This document shows positions 47,301 to 56,700 of a stretch of DNA of 64,000 nt, in pieces. Each line of letters opens with the position of its first letter. Within the stretch, counting starts at the first letter, position 1. The DNA lies in NCBI GenBank assembly GCA_041395325.1, contig JAWLAT010000024.1, forward strand, positions 14,518 through 78,517. Direction: 5' to 3'. Under the pieces are notes generated by a model that was not told the origin of the DNA, did not search any database, and was given only the letters and a program-made list of their open reading frames with translations. The position numbers and the translations under genes are program-made. Origin of the DNA: JAWLAT01 sp041395325 (GTDB lineage: Bacteria > Pseudomonadota > Gammaproteobacteria > Xanthomonadales > SZUA-5).

Positions 47301-48042
47301 TGGTGCGAGTTGCCTGCCGGGCGCACGCGATGCCGGTGTCGCCTTCCCGCGTGGCTTGTGGTGGGATCCGCAACGTCCGGGTCACGGACAGCACATCACG
47401 ATCGTCCAGAACATCCTGTTCATGCTTTGGTACACCTACGATGCCGAAGGCCTGCCAGTCACCTGGACTGCGCAGGGTCCGTTGGTCGATGGTCGAGTGA
47501 CCGCTGCGTTGCTGCAGTGGCGACGAGAAGCCGTCACCGAGCTACCCCGTGCCCAGCAGATCGGCGGCATCGAGCTGCGGGTCGTGGATGGGACGACGAT
47601 TCATCTGGGCTGGGGATTGAATGATGGCAGCGGCAGCGGCTTTGAAGTTCTGGAGCCCTTCCGCTTTGCACCGCAGGCCGGGCAATCGCTGCGTACCGGC
47701 CTGTATGCCGACAATCAGGATCTGGGCTGGGGCATGACCCTGCAGGAGGAAGGCAACATCGCCTTTGCGCTGTTGTACTACTTCGCCGCGGACGATCGAC
47801 TGCGCTGGGCGTCGGCTCAAGGTGGTGGCGGAATCGATCAACGATTGCTGGCGCAAGCCCAGACGGGTGTCTGTCTGTTCTGCAGCGACGCCGCGGTCAA
47901 CGCGCAACCCTCGGGCGAGTGGCGGTTGCAGTCCCTGGGACCCGACCAGCTGCGTTTCACCGGCCAGCTGTCGACCGCTGTGACACCGGGGGGCAGCTGG
48001 ATCCGGCAGACCGTGCTGGAGCGATTCGACCCGCTCGACTGA
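44371..48042 (+). CDS. Large secreted M14 zinc carboxypeptidase
   Basis: The 1223-residue protein has a short signal peptide (cleavage near ADA-QQ, residue 24). The M14 domain (~55-400) has all expected residues: zinc ligands His120, Glu123 (GIHAREW) and His274 (IDAHSHS), a DLNRN substrate motif near 217-221 and the catalytic Glu350 (SWTLEIEPG). A Calx-beta-like region (~590-690) and a parallel beta-helix-like region (~700-950) follow. The C-terminal ~230 residues contain GLWWDPQRPGHG and WYTYDAEGLPV, the same module type as in the subtilase at 29810. Confidence 0.92.
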   Translation: MAAALIRPLLLGCLAAMGSGADAQQLKTFVQTGSGADRIALGFPVPVPQDTPLPFDGFRSYAGLHTRAQDLLLISPRLSGAVSGQTHEGRDIWVYRVGDADRVGAEGRPEPAVMINGGIHAREWQSPEVVTGLLESLVESVDPVGMDRFLLDEVNLVVVPVLNIDGFLMTQSEPARIYEGQDTTDPTWPRDGRMRRKNHRNTDGIFSTSADHRGGVDLNRNNLPYWATSTQSTSLEASLIHHGPSPASEPEIQALQQAALQGPSNELRVYIDAHSHSQVLFTIRTENGRRNSIMAALASDFASHHRAISISAASPNGRLYLDRPDQAGFGIGQTAEYFGNLLQIPSWTLEIEPGVNGAVEYGSFGYHHDGFILPESQIRRVREQLSESHRVVLYHAAGPASVAQLEVRSVDQTLLQRSRWQAVSPQRRQLQNEGNGGLRPGQRHQLWLAFDRPMRQRIGGVAQVLPGQQTGRLMPTLNLLSGERSLAIDMTQARWLGSPDADGRSFYRYREDALVVDFELPADFPTGSATLEVDAYDLIGRRLDTQPATPVGWADGHWTGYESASGTESDFGGIDRNLSLWVDAGEQIILKQQPPALSEGGSIALEFERQGSGQGAATLDLGLDSDRSVQLSQTQLQWGDGDTGAQSLLISLPDNLLVDDEGELLLSLQSSLPLAVEQVRIRLLDNDSPSLRRGIVGEAASETDPSIRAQRLGELLVGAANLGTAVELQLASGEVRFADTSPGAPLHESLVPIAGDVRIRGAQTIVALGQRRLASVANGASLSLEGLVLSSGHGGADAVLINDGTLKLSDCQFRAFGSTAIRNAGALLLQRCGSVDLGQPLVQQNAGSSNLANVTLAGSAPTLWQQTGGEAEWTHVSLSSSAAEPVEVAAGALLQLRDSLLSLDGPGSSDPCSGFYTSLGGNVLGGPACTAGNGVDLRLSQAVVASVDGDHATLLPIEQVASDMRSCPQRDQLGVARGASCLPGARDAGVAFPRGLWWDPQRPGHGQHITIVQNILFMLWYTYDAEGLPVTWTAQGPLVDGRVTAALLQWRREAVTELPRAQQIGGIELRVVDGTTIHLGWGLNDGSGSGFEVLEPFRFAPQAGQSLRTGLYADNQDLGWGMTLQEEGNIAFALLYYFAADDRLRWASAQGGGGIDQRLLAQAQTGVCLFCSDAAVNAQPSGEWRLQSLGPDQLRFTGQLSTAVTPGGSWIRQTVLERFDPLD

Positions 48043-48054
48043 GCAGGCGCTCGG

Positions 48055-48522
48055 TCAGCGATGATAGGGGTGACCGTCAAGGATGCAATGAGCGCGGTAC
48101 AGCTGCTCGGCCACGATGACGCGGACCAGCGCATGGGGCAGGGTCATTGCTCCCAGTGACCAGCACTGCTCACAACGTGCTCGATCTTCGTCCAGCAGGC
48201 CGTCGGGACCACCGATCAGCAGGCACAACGATTGGCCAGATTGCCGCCATCGTTCCAGTTCCCGCGCCAGTTGCTCACTGGACCAGCTGCGCCCTCGCGA
48301 GTCCAAAGCCACTCGCCAGGCCCCGTCCGGCACCGCCGCCAACAGGCGCTGACTCTCATCGCGGCGGGCATCTGCATCGCTGCGGCCCTTGCCGCGCGGC
48401 GCCAGCTTGATGCGCCGGTAGTCCAGCTGCAAGCGGCCGCGCAGACGATCGACGTAGTCGCTGTAGCCGCTATCGATCCATTCCGGGCTGCGGTCACAAA
48501 CCGCCAGCAGCGTCGCCTTCAC
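48055..48522 (-). CDS. rlmH: 23S rRNA pseudouridine1915 N3-methyltransferase
   Basis: The 155-residue SPOUT-family enzyme has LCLLIGGPDGL near residue 100 and the knot/C-terminal LPHALVRVIVAEQLYRAHCIL...HPYHR. It methylates m3-psi 1915 in helix 69 of 23S rRNA. The length matches the family (~155). It follows rsfS by 11 bp. Confidence 0.97.
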   Translation of the reverse strand: MKATLLAVCDRSPEWIDSGYSDYVDRLRGRLQLDYRRIKLAPRGKGRSDADARRDESQRLLAAVPDGAWRVALDSRGRSWSSEQLARELERWRQSGQSLCLLIGGPDGLLDEDRARCEQCWSLGAMTLPHALVRVIVAEQLYRAHCILDGHPYHR

Positions 48523-48533
48523 GGACGGGTGGG

Positions 48534-49061
48534 TCAGTCCGCGCGAGTGCCAGCGGCGGCGGCTGCTGCGGCTGCGGCTTCAGCGGCGACCGGCACGTCC
48601 AGTCCCCACATGCGCTCCAAACCGTAGAACTCACGGGTTCTGGGCTGCATCAGATGCACGACGACATCACCAAGATCCACCAGCACCCACTCGCCTTCGC
48701 GTTCGCCTTCGACGCCCAACGGCGCATTGTCGATGGTCTTGGCGGCCACGATGACCTCCTCGGCCATGGCACGCACGTGTCGGTTGGAGGTACCGCTGGC
48801 GATCACCAGGAAGTCGGTGATGGAGGTGCGGCCGCGGACATCGATCAGGCGCAGGTCACGCGCCTTCATGTTCTCGAGCTTGTCGACGACCAGGTCACGC
48901 AACTGCTCGGTGGGATCCGGCTTGCGCTTGCGGCTGCGCTTGGGTCGATCTGGGAGCGCCAGCGCTGAGGCATCAGTGGCTGGCGAAGAATTTTCGGCCC
49001 GACGGGGCTGGGTGGCAGTCAACGGGTATTCCTCATGGACGGTTCGGGGCGCTCCTTGCAA
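48534..49061 (-). CDS. rsfS: Ribosomal silencing factor RsfS
   Basis: The 175-residue protein has the RsfS/DUF143 core (VVDKLENMKARDLRLIDVRGRTSITDFLVIASGTSNRHVRAMAEEV, then EGEWVLVDLGDVVVHLMQPRTREFYGLERMWG). It blocks subunit joining by binding L14. It has a ~50-residue basic/disordered N-terminal extension and an Ala-rich C-terminal tail beyond the usual ~105 residues, so a later start is possible. Confidence 0.92.
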   Translation of the reverse strand: MQGAPRTVHEEYPLTATQPRRAENSSPATDASALALPDRPKRSRKRKPDPTEQLRDLVVDKLENMKARDLRLIDVRGRTSITDFLVIASGTSNRHVRAMAEEVIVAAKTIDNAPLGVEGEREGEWVLVDLGDVVVHLMQPRTREFYGLERMWGLDVPVAAEAAAAAAAAAGTRAD

Positions 49062-49194
49062 CGGAGTGGACGGGCGCGACCGGGACCGCTGTCATCACGA
49101 GGGAAAACCGCGCATCGAAAGACCTGTCCTGAACCACGCCAAGCGCCATTCTCCGCCCGTCTCGGAGCGTTGGCAAGCTTGCCGGGCCTGGCTT

Positions 49195-49890
49195 TCAGTC
49201 TTGCGACAGCGACGTCGCTCGATAGAGCTGCTGCGCCTGGATGTAATCCCAGACCGCGTCAGGCACCAGATAGCGCAGCGACTGACCTTGTCGGCAGCGC
49301 TGCCGCAAGTCGGTGGCCGAGATCGCCAGCGGCGTGATTTCCAGCGCACTCCAGTGACCAAATGGGCGGCGCAGCAGGTCCAGCGGCTCGCTCAGGCGCT
49401 GCGCCAGGAAGAGTGGGTGAGACGGCGGCGACAGGGTCTGTCCTGGGCGGCTGAGCACCAGCAGATGCGCCGTTCTGGTCAGAAGCTGCCAGCGCTGCCA
49501 TTGCTCCAGTCGCGAGAAGGCGTCGGCGCCTAGAAGAAAGATCAGCGGCGCCTTCGGGCCGGCTTCCTGGCGCAGGCTCTGAAGCGTATCGATGGTGAAT
49601 GTCTGGCCGGGTCGCTGCAGTTCGCGGGCGTCAACGCCCAGCCGCGCCTCGTCTGCGACCGCCAACTGCAGCATCGCCAGACGGGCATGGTTGCTGGCCG
49701 CCAAGGGCGATCGCAAGGCGGGCTGGCCGGCCGGCAACAGGTCCACTCGCGCCACCATCAGCGCTTCGGCGGCTTCCAGCGCAGCCCTCAGATGCCCGTG
49801 ATGAATCGGATCGAAGCTGCCACCCAACAACACTCGGGCGCTGGCAACAGTGGAGTGATCAAGCGGCGAAGGCGCGAGCACGAGAATCAT
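49195..49890 (-). CDS. nadD: Nicotinate-nucleotide adenylyltransferase
   Basis: The 231-residue enzyme has the nucleotidyltransferase HxGH motif in GGSFDPIHHGHLRAA near residue 28, FLLGADAF in the middle, and ISATDLR as a variant of the ISSTxxR motif. It makes deamido-NAD. The ATG at 49890 lies inside holA (32-bp overlap), a normal layout for this operon; a frame extends to 49962. Confidence 0.93.
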   Translation of the reverse strand: MILVLAPSPLDHSTVASARVLLGGSFDPIHHGHLRAALEAAEALMVARVDLLPAGQPALRSPLAASNHARLAMLQLAVADEARLGVDARELQRPGQTFTIDTLQSLRQEAGPKAPLIFLLGADAFSRLEQWQRWQLLTRTAHLLVLSRPGQTLSPPSHPLFLAQRLSEPLDLLRRPFGHWSALEITPLAISATDLRQRCRQGQSLRYLVPDAVWDYIQAQQLYRATSLSQD

Positions 49891-50890
49891 CCAGCGCCAC
49901 CCGCAACAGCAGCCGCTCGAGGGCCAGCCAGGCGGGTTCCTCCAGGCGGCCCTTGGCAGCACGATCCACCGCCAGCAGGTCCACCCACAAGCACTCCCAT
50001 TGCTGCGGGGAGTGCCTTTGTCTGGCCCCGAGCATGATGCTGGCGAGGGGTTCGAATACGCGCTCCCCGCGCAGGAACTCGCGCGCTGCTGCTGGATTCG
50101 AACTGCGTTGTGCCAACTGGACCATCACCGCCAGCTGTCGAGTCAGCCAGGCCAACAGACGAGCGGGTTCCTCACCCTCGGCGCGCAGTACCTGCAATAC
50201 CCGGCGCAAGCCGATGGCGCGTCCGCCGAAACTCTCTTCGATCAACCGGAACACATCAAATCGCGCATCATCGGCGATGTGGGCAGCCAGTTCGCTGGCG
50301 CGCCAGATGCCGTCGGGGCGAGCCAGCGCCAGCTTGTCCAATGCCTGTGTGGCAGCCAGCAGATTACCGTCGGTGCGCCAGATCAGCAGTTCCAGCGCCT
50401 CGTCATCCAGACTGAGGCGTCTGGCACGCGCCTGCGTCGCCAACCAGGCGGGCACATCCTTGGCCTTCAGGGGCCACATGGCGACGATCTGCCCGTGCTT
50501 GCCAAAAGCCTTGACCCACGACTCGCGCTCCAGCGCTCGGCTCCATTCCGGCAGGCTGACCAGCACCTGCAGGTCCGGGTCAGCTCGCTCGAGGATCTCC
50601 AGGACGATGCCCTGGGCTTCCTTGCTCAGCTTGCCGCCACCCAGACGCAGGTCGAGCACGCGGCGCTCGGCAAACAAGCCCGGACTGACACTGATCTGCG
50701 CCAGTTCATTCCAGTCAAAGCCGCGCTCGCCAGCCTCGACGCGTTCGATCTGGGTAAAACCGCTCTGGCGCGCCGCGGCACGAACCGCGTCCCGGCAGGC
50801 TTCCAGCCGCACCCACTCGCTGCCAGCCAGCAGACACGGGCGCCCGAGAACGCGCTCGGGCGCGCGCAGCAACCCTGCTTCCTCCGCCAC
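49859..50890 (-). CDS. holA: DNA polymerase III subunit delta
   Basis: The 343-residue clamp-loader subunit has the HolA pattern: an N-terminal AAA-like domain lacking a P-loop, LAWLTRQLAVMVQLAQ and a helical C-terminus. It opens the beta clamp. It overlaps nadD. The usual upstream neighbours leuS and lptE are absent; chpC lies directly upstream. Confidence 0.92.
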   Translation of the reverse strand: MAEEAGLLRAPERVLGRPCLLAGSEWVRLEACRDAVRAAARQSGFTQIERVEAGERGFDWNELAQISVSPGLFAERRVLDLRLGGGKLSKEAQGIVLEILERADPDLQVLVSLPEWSRALERESWVKAFGKHGQIVAMWPLKAKDVPAWLATQARARRLSLDDEALELLIWRTDGNLLAATQALDKLALARPDGIWRASELAAHIADDARFDVFRLIEESFGGRAIGLRRVLQVLRAEGEEPARLLAWLTRQLAVMVQLAQRSSNPAAAREFLRGERVFEPLASIMLGARQRHSPQQWECLWVDLLAVDRAAKGRLEEPAWLALERLLLRVALDDSRARAFAA

Positions 50891-50898
50891 GGCAGCGC

Positions 50899-51363
50899 TC
50901 AGGCTGCGTTGGCGAATACGTCGCGCAGCGCCGACTCGATCGCCGCCAGATCGGGAATGACCACCTGATCATCACGCAACATCAGATTGATCAGTACGCC
51001 GGGGCGCTCGCCACTGAAATCGAGATTCGGCACCAGAATATCCGGTGAAACGGTCGTCAAGCGTGGAAAGCCCTGAGTCAGCACGCCGATGTACGGCAAG
51101 CGAAGAGGATCATCCAGTGCCTTCACCACCGCAACGCGGGCACCTTCAACGCGCTCTTCCAGTGCCATTCCCGCGAGCAAGGAGAATGAGATCAAGGGAA
51201 TTCGCCAACCACGCCAGCGAATTCGCCCAAACATCCATTCCGGCGCATTGCTGACCCGCTCGGGCTCGGAGAAGGTAATGACCTCGGCGACCGAGGCGTT
51301 GGGCAACAGGACGCGACCGTTGGTCACGGTCATCAACAGTCCTCGAAGATCGCGCGATTCCAT
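50899..51363 (-). CDS. chpC: CheW-like adaptor ChpC
   Basis: The 154-residue protein has the CheW fold (LLMTVTNGRVLLPNASVAEVI, then GRIRWRGWRIPLISF...LLAGM). It couples receptors to the Chp kinase in twitching-motility signalling. It is last in the pilJ-pilK-chpA-chpB-chpC order, 8 bp before holA. Confidence 0.85.
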   Translation of the reverse strand: MESRDLRGLLMTVTNGRVLLPNASVAEVITFSEPERVSNAPEWMFGRIRWRGWRIPLISFSLLAGMALEERVEGARVAVVKALDDPLRLPYIGVLTQGFPRLTTVSPDILVPNLDFSGERPGVLINLMLRDDQVVIPDLAAIESALRDVFANAA

Positions 51364-51391
51364 GTGCCTTCCTTATCTCCGCTCTGGCGGC

Positions 51392-53710
51392 TCAGGCCAG
51401 CAGCCGATTGGTTTGTTCGGCCAATTGCTCCGGTGTACCGATGAAGCTGACGACTTTCGCGGCGACCACGCCGTCAACCATCGAGCTGATGACGCAACTG
51501 GCCGGATCCTGCGCCCAGATGGGCACGCCGGCTTCAGCCAATTGCCGGGCACCAGCGACCGCGTCGTTGGCCATGCCACTGAAAATGATCACCAGCAAGC
51601 GGCTGGCGCCCCAGCGCTCAAGGCTGTCGGACAGCACTTGATCGATTGAGGGTGAATAGGCCGTGCTGCCAGCGTCCTGCGACAGGTCGACGGTGGTCTT
51701 GCTGTCGAACTTCAGGCGCTTCCCGACCGGCGCGACCAGGACTTCGCCTTCCTTCAGGCGCGCGCCGTGGCTGGCCAGATGCACTTGCAGTGGCGTCACT
51801 CGGTCGAGTTGCTGGGCCATCAGCTCCAGGAACTCGGCGCCCATGTGCTGAACGAGAACGAACGCAGCCTTCAGGTCCGGCGCGATGGCTTTCAGATAGG
51901 AACGAATTGAATCCGGACCGCCAATGGAAGCACCCAGGATGACCACGCGTCCGGGGCCGTCGTCGTCGCTGTGGCTGGCCGTGGCCGCAGAGAGAGAGGC
52001 CGCTGCCGGCGCAGCTGCTACGGGCGGCGACTGCGCCTCGCTCTCCAACTCCGGAGCCAGGTCCATGTCCGAGAAGTCCAAGCCCAGGTCGAGGTCCAGA
52101 TTCGCCACGGGCGCGCTGGCCTCGTTGGGGGCCGGGGTTGCGACGGCTGGCGTCGGTGGGGCCGGTGCTGGTGCTACCGGTGTGTTCGAGTCCAGTCCCC
52201 GCAGGTCCAGACCGGTGGAAACCGGCTCAATGCCCGAGCCGAGCGCGTCCATTTCGTTCGGTTCCTCATCCAGCGGTTCCAGCACCCATTGCGAGATGTC
52301 TGGAAGCGACAGGCCGGGACTGCGCTCAGTCGCCGAGTTGCCCTTCGCTGGTTCGTCCATACTGGCTGTGCCGTCGGACTCGATCGCGCCATCGAACAGC
52401 GCGTCCAGATCAGGCGCGATCTCCTCTTGGGCTTCTGTCTTGGCATCCTCGCCAGGGGCCTCCAGTTCGCCCAGTTCACCAGCCAGCAGGGCCTGAGGCA
52501 GGTCCATTGACTCGTCGTCGAGGAGCTCCGACGACTCCGTCGAGGCATCGTCGATGTCACCAAACAGGCTGTCCAGTTCGTCCACTTCGCCGGCCGGCGT
52601 GGCTTCCAGGTCATCGATCGCTTCCAGCAAATCGCTGCCTTCATCCGCCGGCCCGAACATGCTCAGGTCGTCCAGCGCGTCAACCGGCTCCAGTGAGCCA
52701 TCGCCCAGATCGAGCGCATCGGCATCGACGGGCAGATCCAGCGACAGATCGAGCGATTCCCCAATGACCAGGGTGTCGCCATCTGTGGGCTCGTCGGTAT
52801 CGGGCAGATCGTCAACGGCCGAGTCGAGGAAATCGGACTCAAACTCGTCGGCGATTGCTCCGTCAGTCGCCAGTCCCGGTTCGGGAGACTCGGAGTCAGT
52901 CTGAAAATCAAGGTCCAGCCCTTCGGTCAGGCTGGCGTCCGGGGTGATGGACGCGGGTGCTTCGGGCACGACCTCATCCATCTCGAAAACCGGTGCAGGC
53001 TCGTCGGATTCCGTGGGTACGTCTTCGAGCGCCCAGCCCAGATCAGGCGGCGGCGAATCCGTCGACGCTTCGATCATCGGATCTGTCAGCAGGTCGACCG
53101 GCAGCTCCAGCGTCGGAGGCTGTTCTTCCGATGCCGGTTCTGCTGGCGCGCTTTCCCTGGCCTCTGGTGGCGCCTCGGCATCTAGCGCCAGCAAGCTGGC
53201 GGCCAGTGAAGAGCTGCTCACCGCGGCCGCTTCGACTGCCAGTTCGGATGAGGTCGCCGGATCGCTTGCGGTGGACGGGGAAGCCAGGCCAGGGGCCACC
53301 ACCGGGGTGGTTGCTCTCAGTTTGGGCGCCGGAATGGATTCCGCACCCGCCGGCGTGGGCGGCAGCGTACCTCGCTCCTTGCGAATCTTGGCGGCCAGAT
53401 GACGCGCCCAGCGGGCCTGGTCCCAGCCACTGAGATCACTGGACACATCGGCGTCGTTGTAGACGACCGGTCGATCGGTGGCATCGAGCAGTTCGGTCAC
53501 CTCGTCGAGCATGTCCTCGATCTCGGATTCCAGGTTGACGATGTACACCTCGACCCGGTCATCCTCCAGACCCTGATTGCGCAGGCCTTGCACGTCGAGT
53601 TCCAGCGTCAGATCAATGCCTGCGTCACGCAGCGACTGCTTCAGCTGCTGCGCGCGTTCGGCCTGCTGGAAGATCAGGCCGGCACGGATGGGGGCTTCAG
53701 TTGACACCAT
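51392..53710 (-). CDS. chpB: CheB-type methylesterase ChpB with long acidic linker
   Basis: The 772-residue protein has a C-terminal methylesterase domain (last ~190 residues) with the catalytic Ser in GASIGGPDS, His in VLVQHMGAEFL and Asp in FSGMANDAVAGARQL. The N-terminal ~110 residues resemble a receiver fold (IRAGLIFQQAERAQQLKQSLRD, DDRVEVYIVNLES) but lack the usual acidic pocket and phosphoacceptor context. A Glu/Asp/Ser-rich linker of about 400 residues joins the two. It removes methyl groups from PilJ glutamates. Start and chpA stop overlap by 14 bp. Confidence 0.88.
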   Translation of the reverse strand: MVSTEAPIRAGLIFQQAERAQQLKQSLRDAGIDLTLELDVQGLRNQGLEDDRVEVYIVNLESEIEDMLDEVTELLDATDRPVVYNDADVSSDLSGWDQARWARHLAAKIRKERGTLPPTPAGAESIPAPKLRATTPVVAPGLASPSTASDPATSSELAVEAAAVSSSSLAASLLALDAEAPPEARESAPAEPASEEQPPTLELPVDLLTDPMIEASTDSPPPDLGWALEDVPTESDEPAPVFEMDEVVPEAPASITPDASLTEGLDLDFQTDSESPEPGLATDGAIADEFESDFLDSAVDDLPDTDEPTDGDTLVIGESLDLSLDLPVDADALDLGDGSLEPVDALDDLSMFGPADEGSDLLEAIDDLEATPAGEVDELDSLFGDIDDASTESSELLDDESMDLPQALLAGELGELEAPGEDAKTEAQEEIAPDLDALFDGAIESDGTASMDEPAKGNSATERSPGLSLPDISQWVLEPLDEEPNEMDALGSGIEPVSTGLDLRGLDSNTPVAPAPAPPTPAVATPAPNEASAPVANLDLDLGLDFSDMDLAPELESEAQSPPVAAAPAAASLSAATASHSDDDGPGRVVILGASIGGPDSIRSYLKAIAPDLKAAFVLVQHMGAEFLELMAQQLDRVTPLQVHLASHGARLKEGEVLVAPVGKRLKFDSKTTVDLSQDAGSTAYSPSIDQVLSDSLERWGASRLLVIIFSGMANDAVAGARQLAEAGVPIWAQDPASCVISSMVDGVVAAKVVSFIGTPEQLAEQTNRLLA

Positions 53711-56700
53711 CGGTGGCCCCTTGTCCCAAGGCTTCGCGAACGTTCTGCAACAAGTCGTTTTCCTGATACGGCTTGCCGAGATAGCGCTCGACGCCGATTT
53801 CCAGAGCCCGCTGGCGGTGCTTCTCGCCGGTGCGGGAGGTGATCATGATGATCGGCACCTTGCGCAGCCGCGGGTCGTTCTTCATGTAGGTCGCCAGTTC
53901 GTAGCCGTCCATGCGCGGCATTTCGATGTCCAGCAACATGACGTCCGGAATCTTGTCCTGCAGCTGCTCGACCGCATCCAGGCCGTCCTTGGCGGTCACG
54001 ACGTCCAGATCGTGCCGCTCCAGCACGCGCGAAGTGACCTTGCGCATCGTGATCGAGTCGTCGACCACCATGACCAGCGGCGCCTTGCGGATCGGGGCCG
54101 GCGGTGGCAATTCGGCTTCGATCTCGGCAGCCAATTCAGGTGCCTGGCGCAGAGCCGCACCATGACGAACCAGCGGTGCCAGATCGAGAATGACCACGAC
54201 ACTGCCGTCACCCATGATCGTTGCGCCGAAGAATCCGGGCACCGACGAGAGCTGCGGGCCTACCGACTTCACGACGATTTCGCGGCTGCCGATCACCGTA
54301 CTGACACGGATGGCGGCACGCTGGTCGCCAGTCCGCGTCATGACCAGCGGAATCTGTCCGTCATCACCGGTGTGATTGACCGGATTGCCGAGCAAATCAC
54401 CCAGATCGTAGATGTGGTAGGTCTCGCCACCGTAGGTGACTTCGGTCTGCTGGTCGATCTGACGCTGTTCGAAATCCTTGCGCGACATCCGCATGACGCC
54501 CTGAATTGACGTCATGGGAACGGCGAAGAGCGCGTCGGCCAGCTTGATCAGAATGGCCTGCGTGACGGCCAGCGTGAACGGCAGGCGCACCGTGAAGATG
54601 GTGCCGCGCCCGCGCTCGGAGTCGATCTGTAGCGAGCCACCCAGCTGGCGAATCTCGCTATTCACGACATCCATGCCGACGCCTCGGCCGGCGATCTTGC
54701 TGACCTCGGTAGCGGTGGAGAAGCCGGTTTCCAGCACGAACTGGAACAGATCACGGTCGGTCAGTTGGGCGTCATCGCGAATCAGTCCGCGCTCCACCGC
54801 CTTGCTGCGAATCGCATCGCGATCCATGCCGCGGCCATCGTCGGTGATCCGGATCACCACTTCGGTGGCGTCGCGACTGACGTTGATGCCGATCGTGCCT
54901 TCTTCCGGCTTGCCGATGATCCGGCGATGTTCCGGCGTCTCCAGGCCATGGGCCAGCGCGTTGCGCAGCATGTGCTCCAGCGGCGCCGTCATGCGCTCCA
55001 GGACGGTGCGGTCCATTTCACCCTGGGCACCTTCGACACGGAGCTGAGCGCGCTTGCCCAACTCGCCGCTGGTCTGCCGCATGATGCGGCGCAGGCGCGG
55101 CACCAGGCTCTCAAAGGGCACCATGCGCGTACGCATCAGACCTTCCTGCAGGTCCGAACTCACGCGTGACTGTTGCAGCAGCAAGGTTTCCGACTGACGA
55201 GCGATGTCGTCCATCAGGTTCTGCAGACTGAGCAAGTCGGAGACCGACTCGGCCAACGCCCGGGACAACTGCTGCAACGTGGAGAATCGATCCAGTTCGA
55301 GCGGGTCGAACTCCGGATTGCCGGGCAGATTCTCCATCTCACGCTGATAGCGCGACAGGATCTGCGCCTCGGTTTCCATTTCCAGCTTGCGCAACTGCTC
55401 GCGCAGTCGGGTGACCGTCTGGTCGAATTCCACCAGATTGAAACGGAAACCGCCGATCTGCGCTTCCAGACGCGAACGATAGATCGACACCTCACCGGCG
55501 AAGTTGACGAGGTTGTCGATGAGGTCGGCTCGAACGCGAATGACCTCCTGCTGCATCATCCGCTGTGGCTCTTCCTCGTCCATCGCGGTCCGACGCAGCC
55601 GGTCTGGACGCGGCGGCTGTATGGGGACCGGCTTGGCAGATTCCACGACTTCGGCCGGCGCCTCTGGCGGCGTCTCCTCGACCGCGGCCCCCGGAGCGAC
55701 AACATCGGTGTCTTGCGCCGTGGGCGCTTCGGTAAGGAAGCTGGGCAGTTCACCGCGCTCGAGTGACTCGAGCACGCTGATGGTCTGGTCCGGTGTGGCG
55801 ATCGCCCGGCCTTGACGCACACGCTGGACCATCCGATGCAGCGCATCGAAGGAGTGTTCCAGCACATCCACCATGTGCCGTCCCGGCACGTCCGTGCGAC
55901 CCTCGACCAGGGCCTCAAACAGCGATTCCATCGCATGGCTGAGATCACCAATCGGGGCGACACCCGCCATTCGGGCACCACCCTTTAGCGTATGCAGCTC
56001 ACGCTGCAGACCGGCAATCGTCTCGCGGTCGTCCGGCGCCTGTCGCAACTCGGCCATCATGCCGTCGGACTGATCCAGAATCTCGGCGCCTTCCTGCAGG
56101 AAGATGTCGAGCAGTTCCTCGTCCAGATCACTGGTATCCAGCGGTGCTTCCGGGTGCGGGTCCACCGGCATCCGAGCGCGCGAAACAGCCGCTGCGGCGT
56201 CGGTTTCAGCCGGAGCCATCTCATTGGCGTCTCCGGTGTTGAGCGCCAGTTCGATGTCGGCAACGCCGGCTTCCTCGAGTTCGACGGTCTGCTCGTCGCG
56301 CTCGTCGCTGCTCAAAGCAGGCGCGTCGTCGACGATCTCACTGATCTGTTCCGCCCGATCTTCCGTGGATTGCTCGGTGATTTCAGTGTCGCTCGATGCA
56401 CCTTCACCAACAGTCTCGGCACCAATCAGCGCGCCCAGATCGAGCTCATCGAAGGCCCCACCATCGGATTCCACCGATTGGATCGCGTCGACTTCTTCGT
56501 CAATTGAGATACTGTCAGGCGAAGCCACTTCATTGCTTTCAGCGCTGGCCAGTTCGCCCAGCTCTTCCAACTCGGTCTCAAACTCTTCGAATACCAGACC
56601 GGAGTCAGCAATGACTGCCTCGGTTGACTCCTCGGCGATCAGACCGCCGTTGTCTGCAAGTGCTTCCTCAGGAGCGTCCGCAAGCAATACGGGTTCATCA

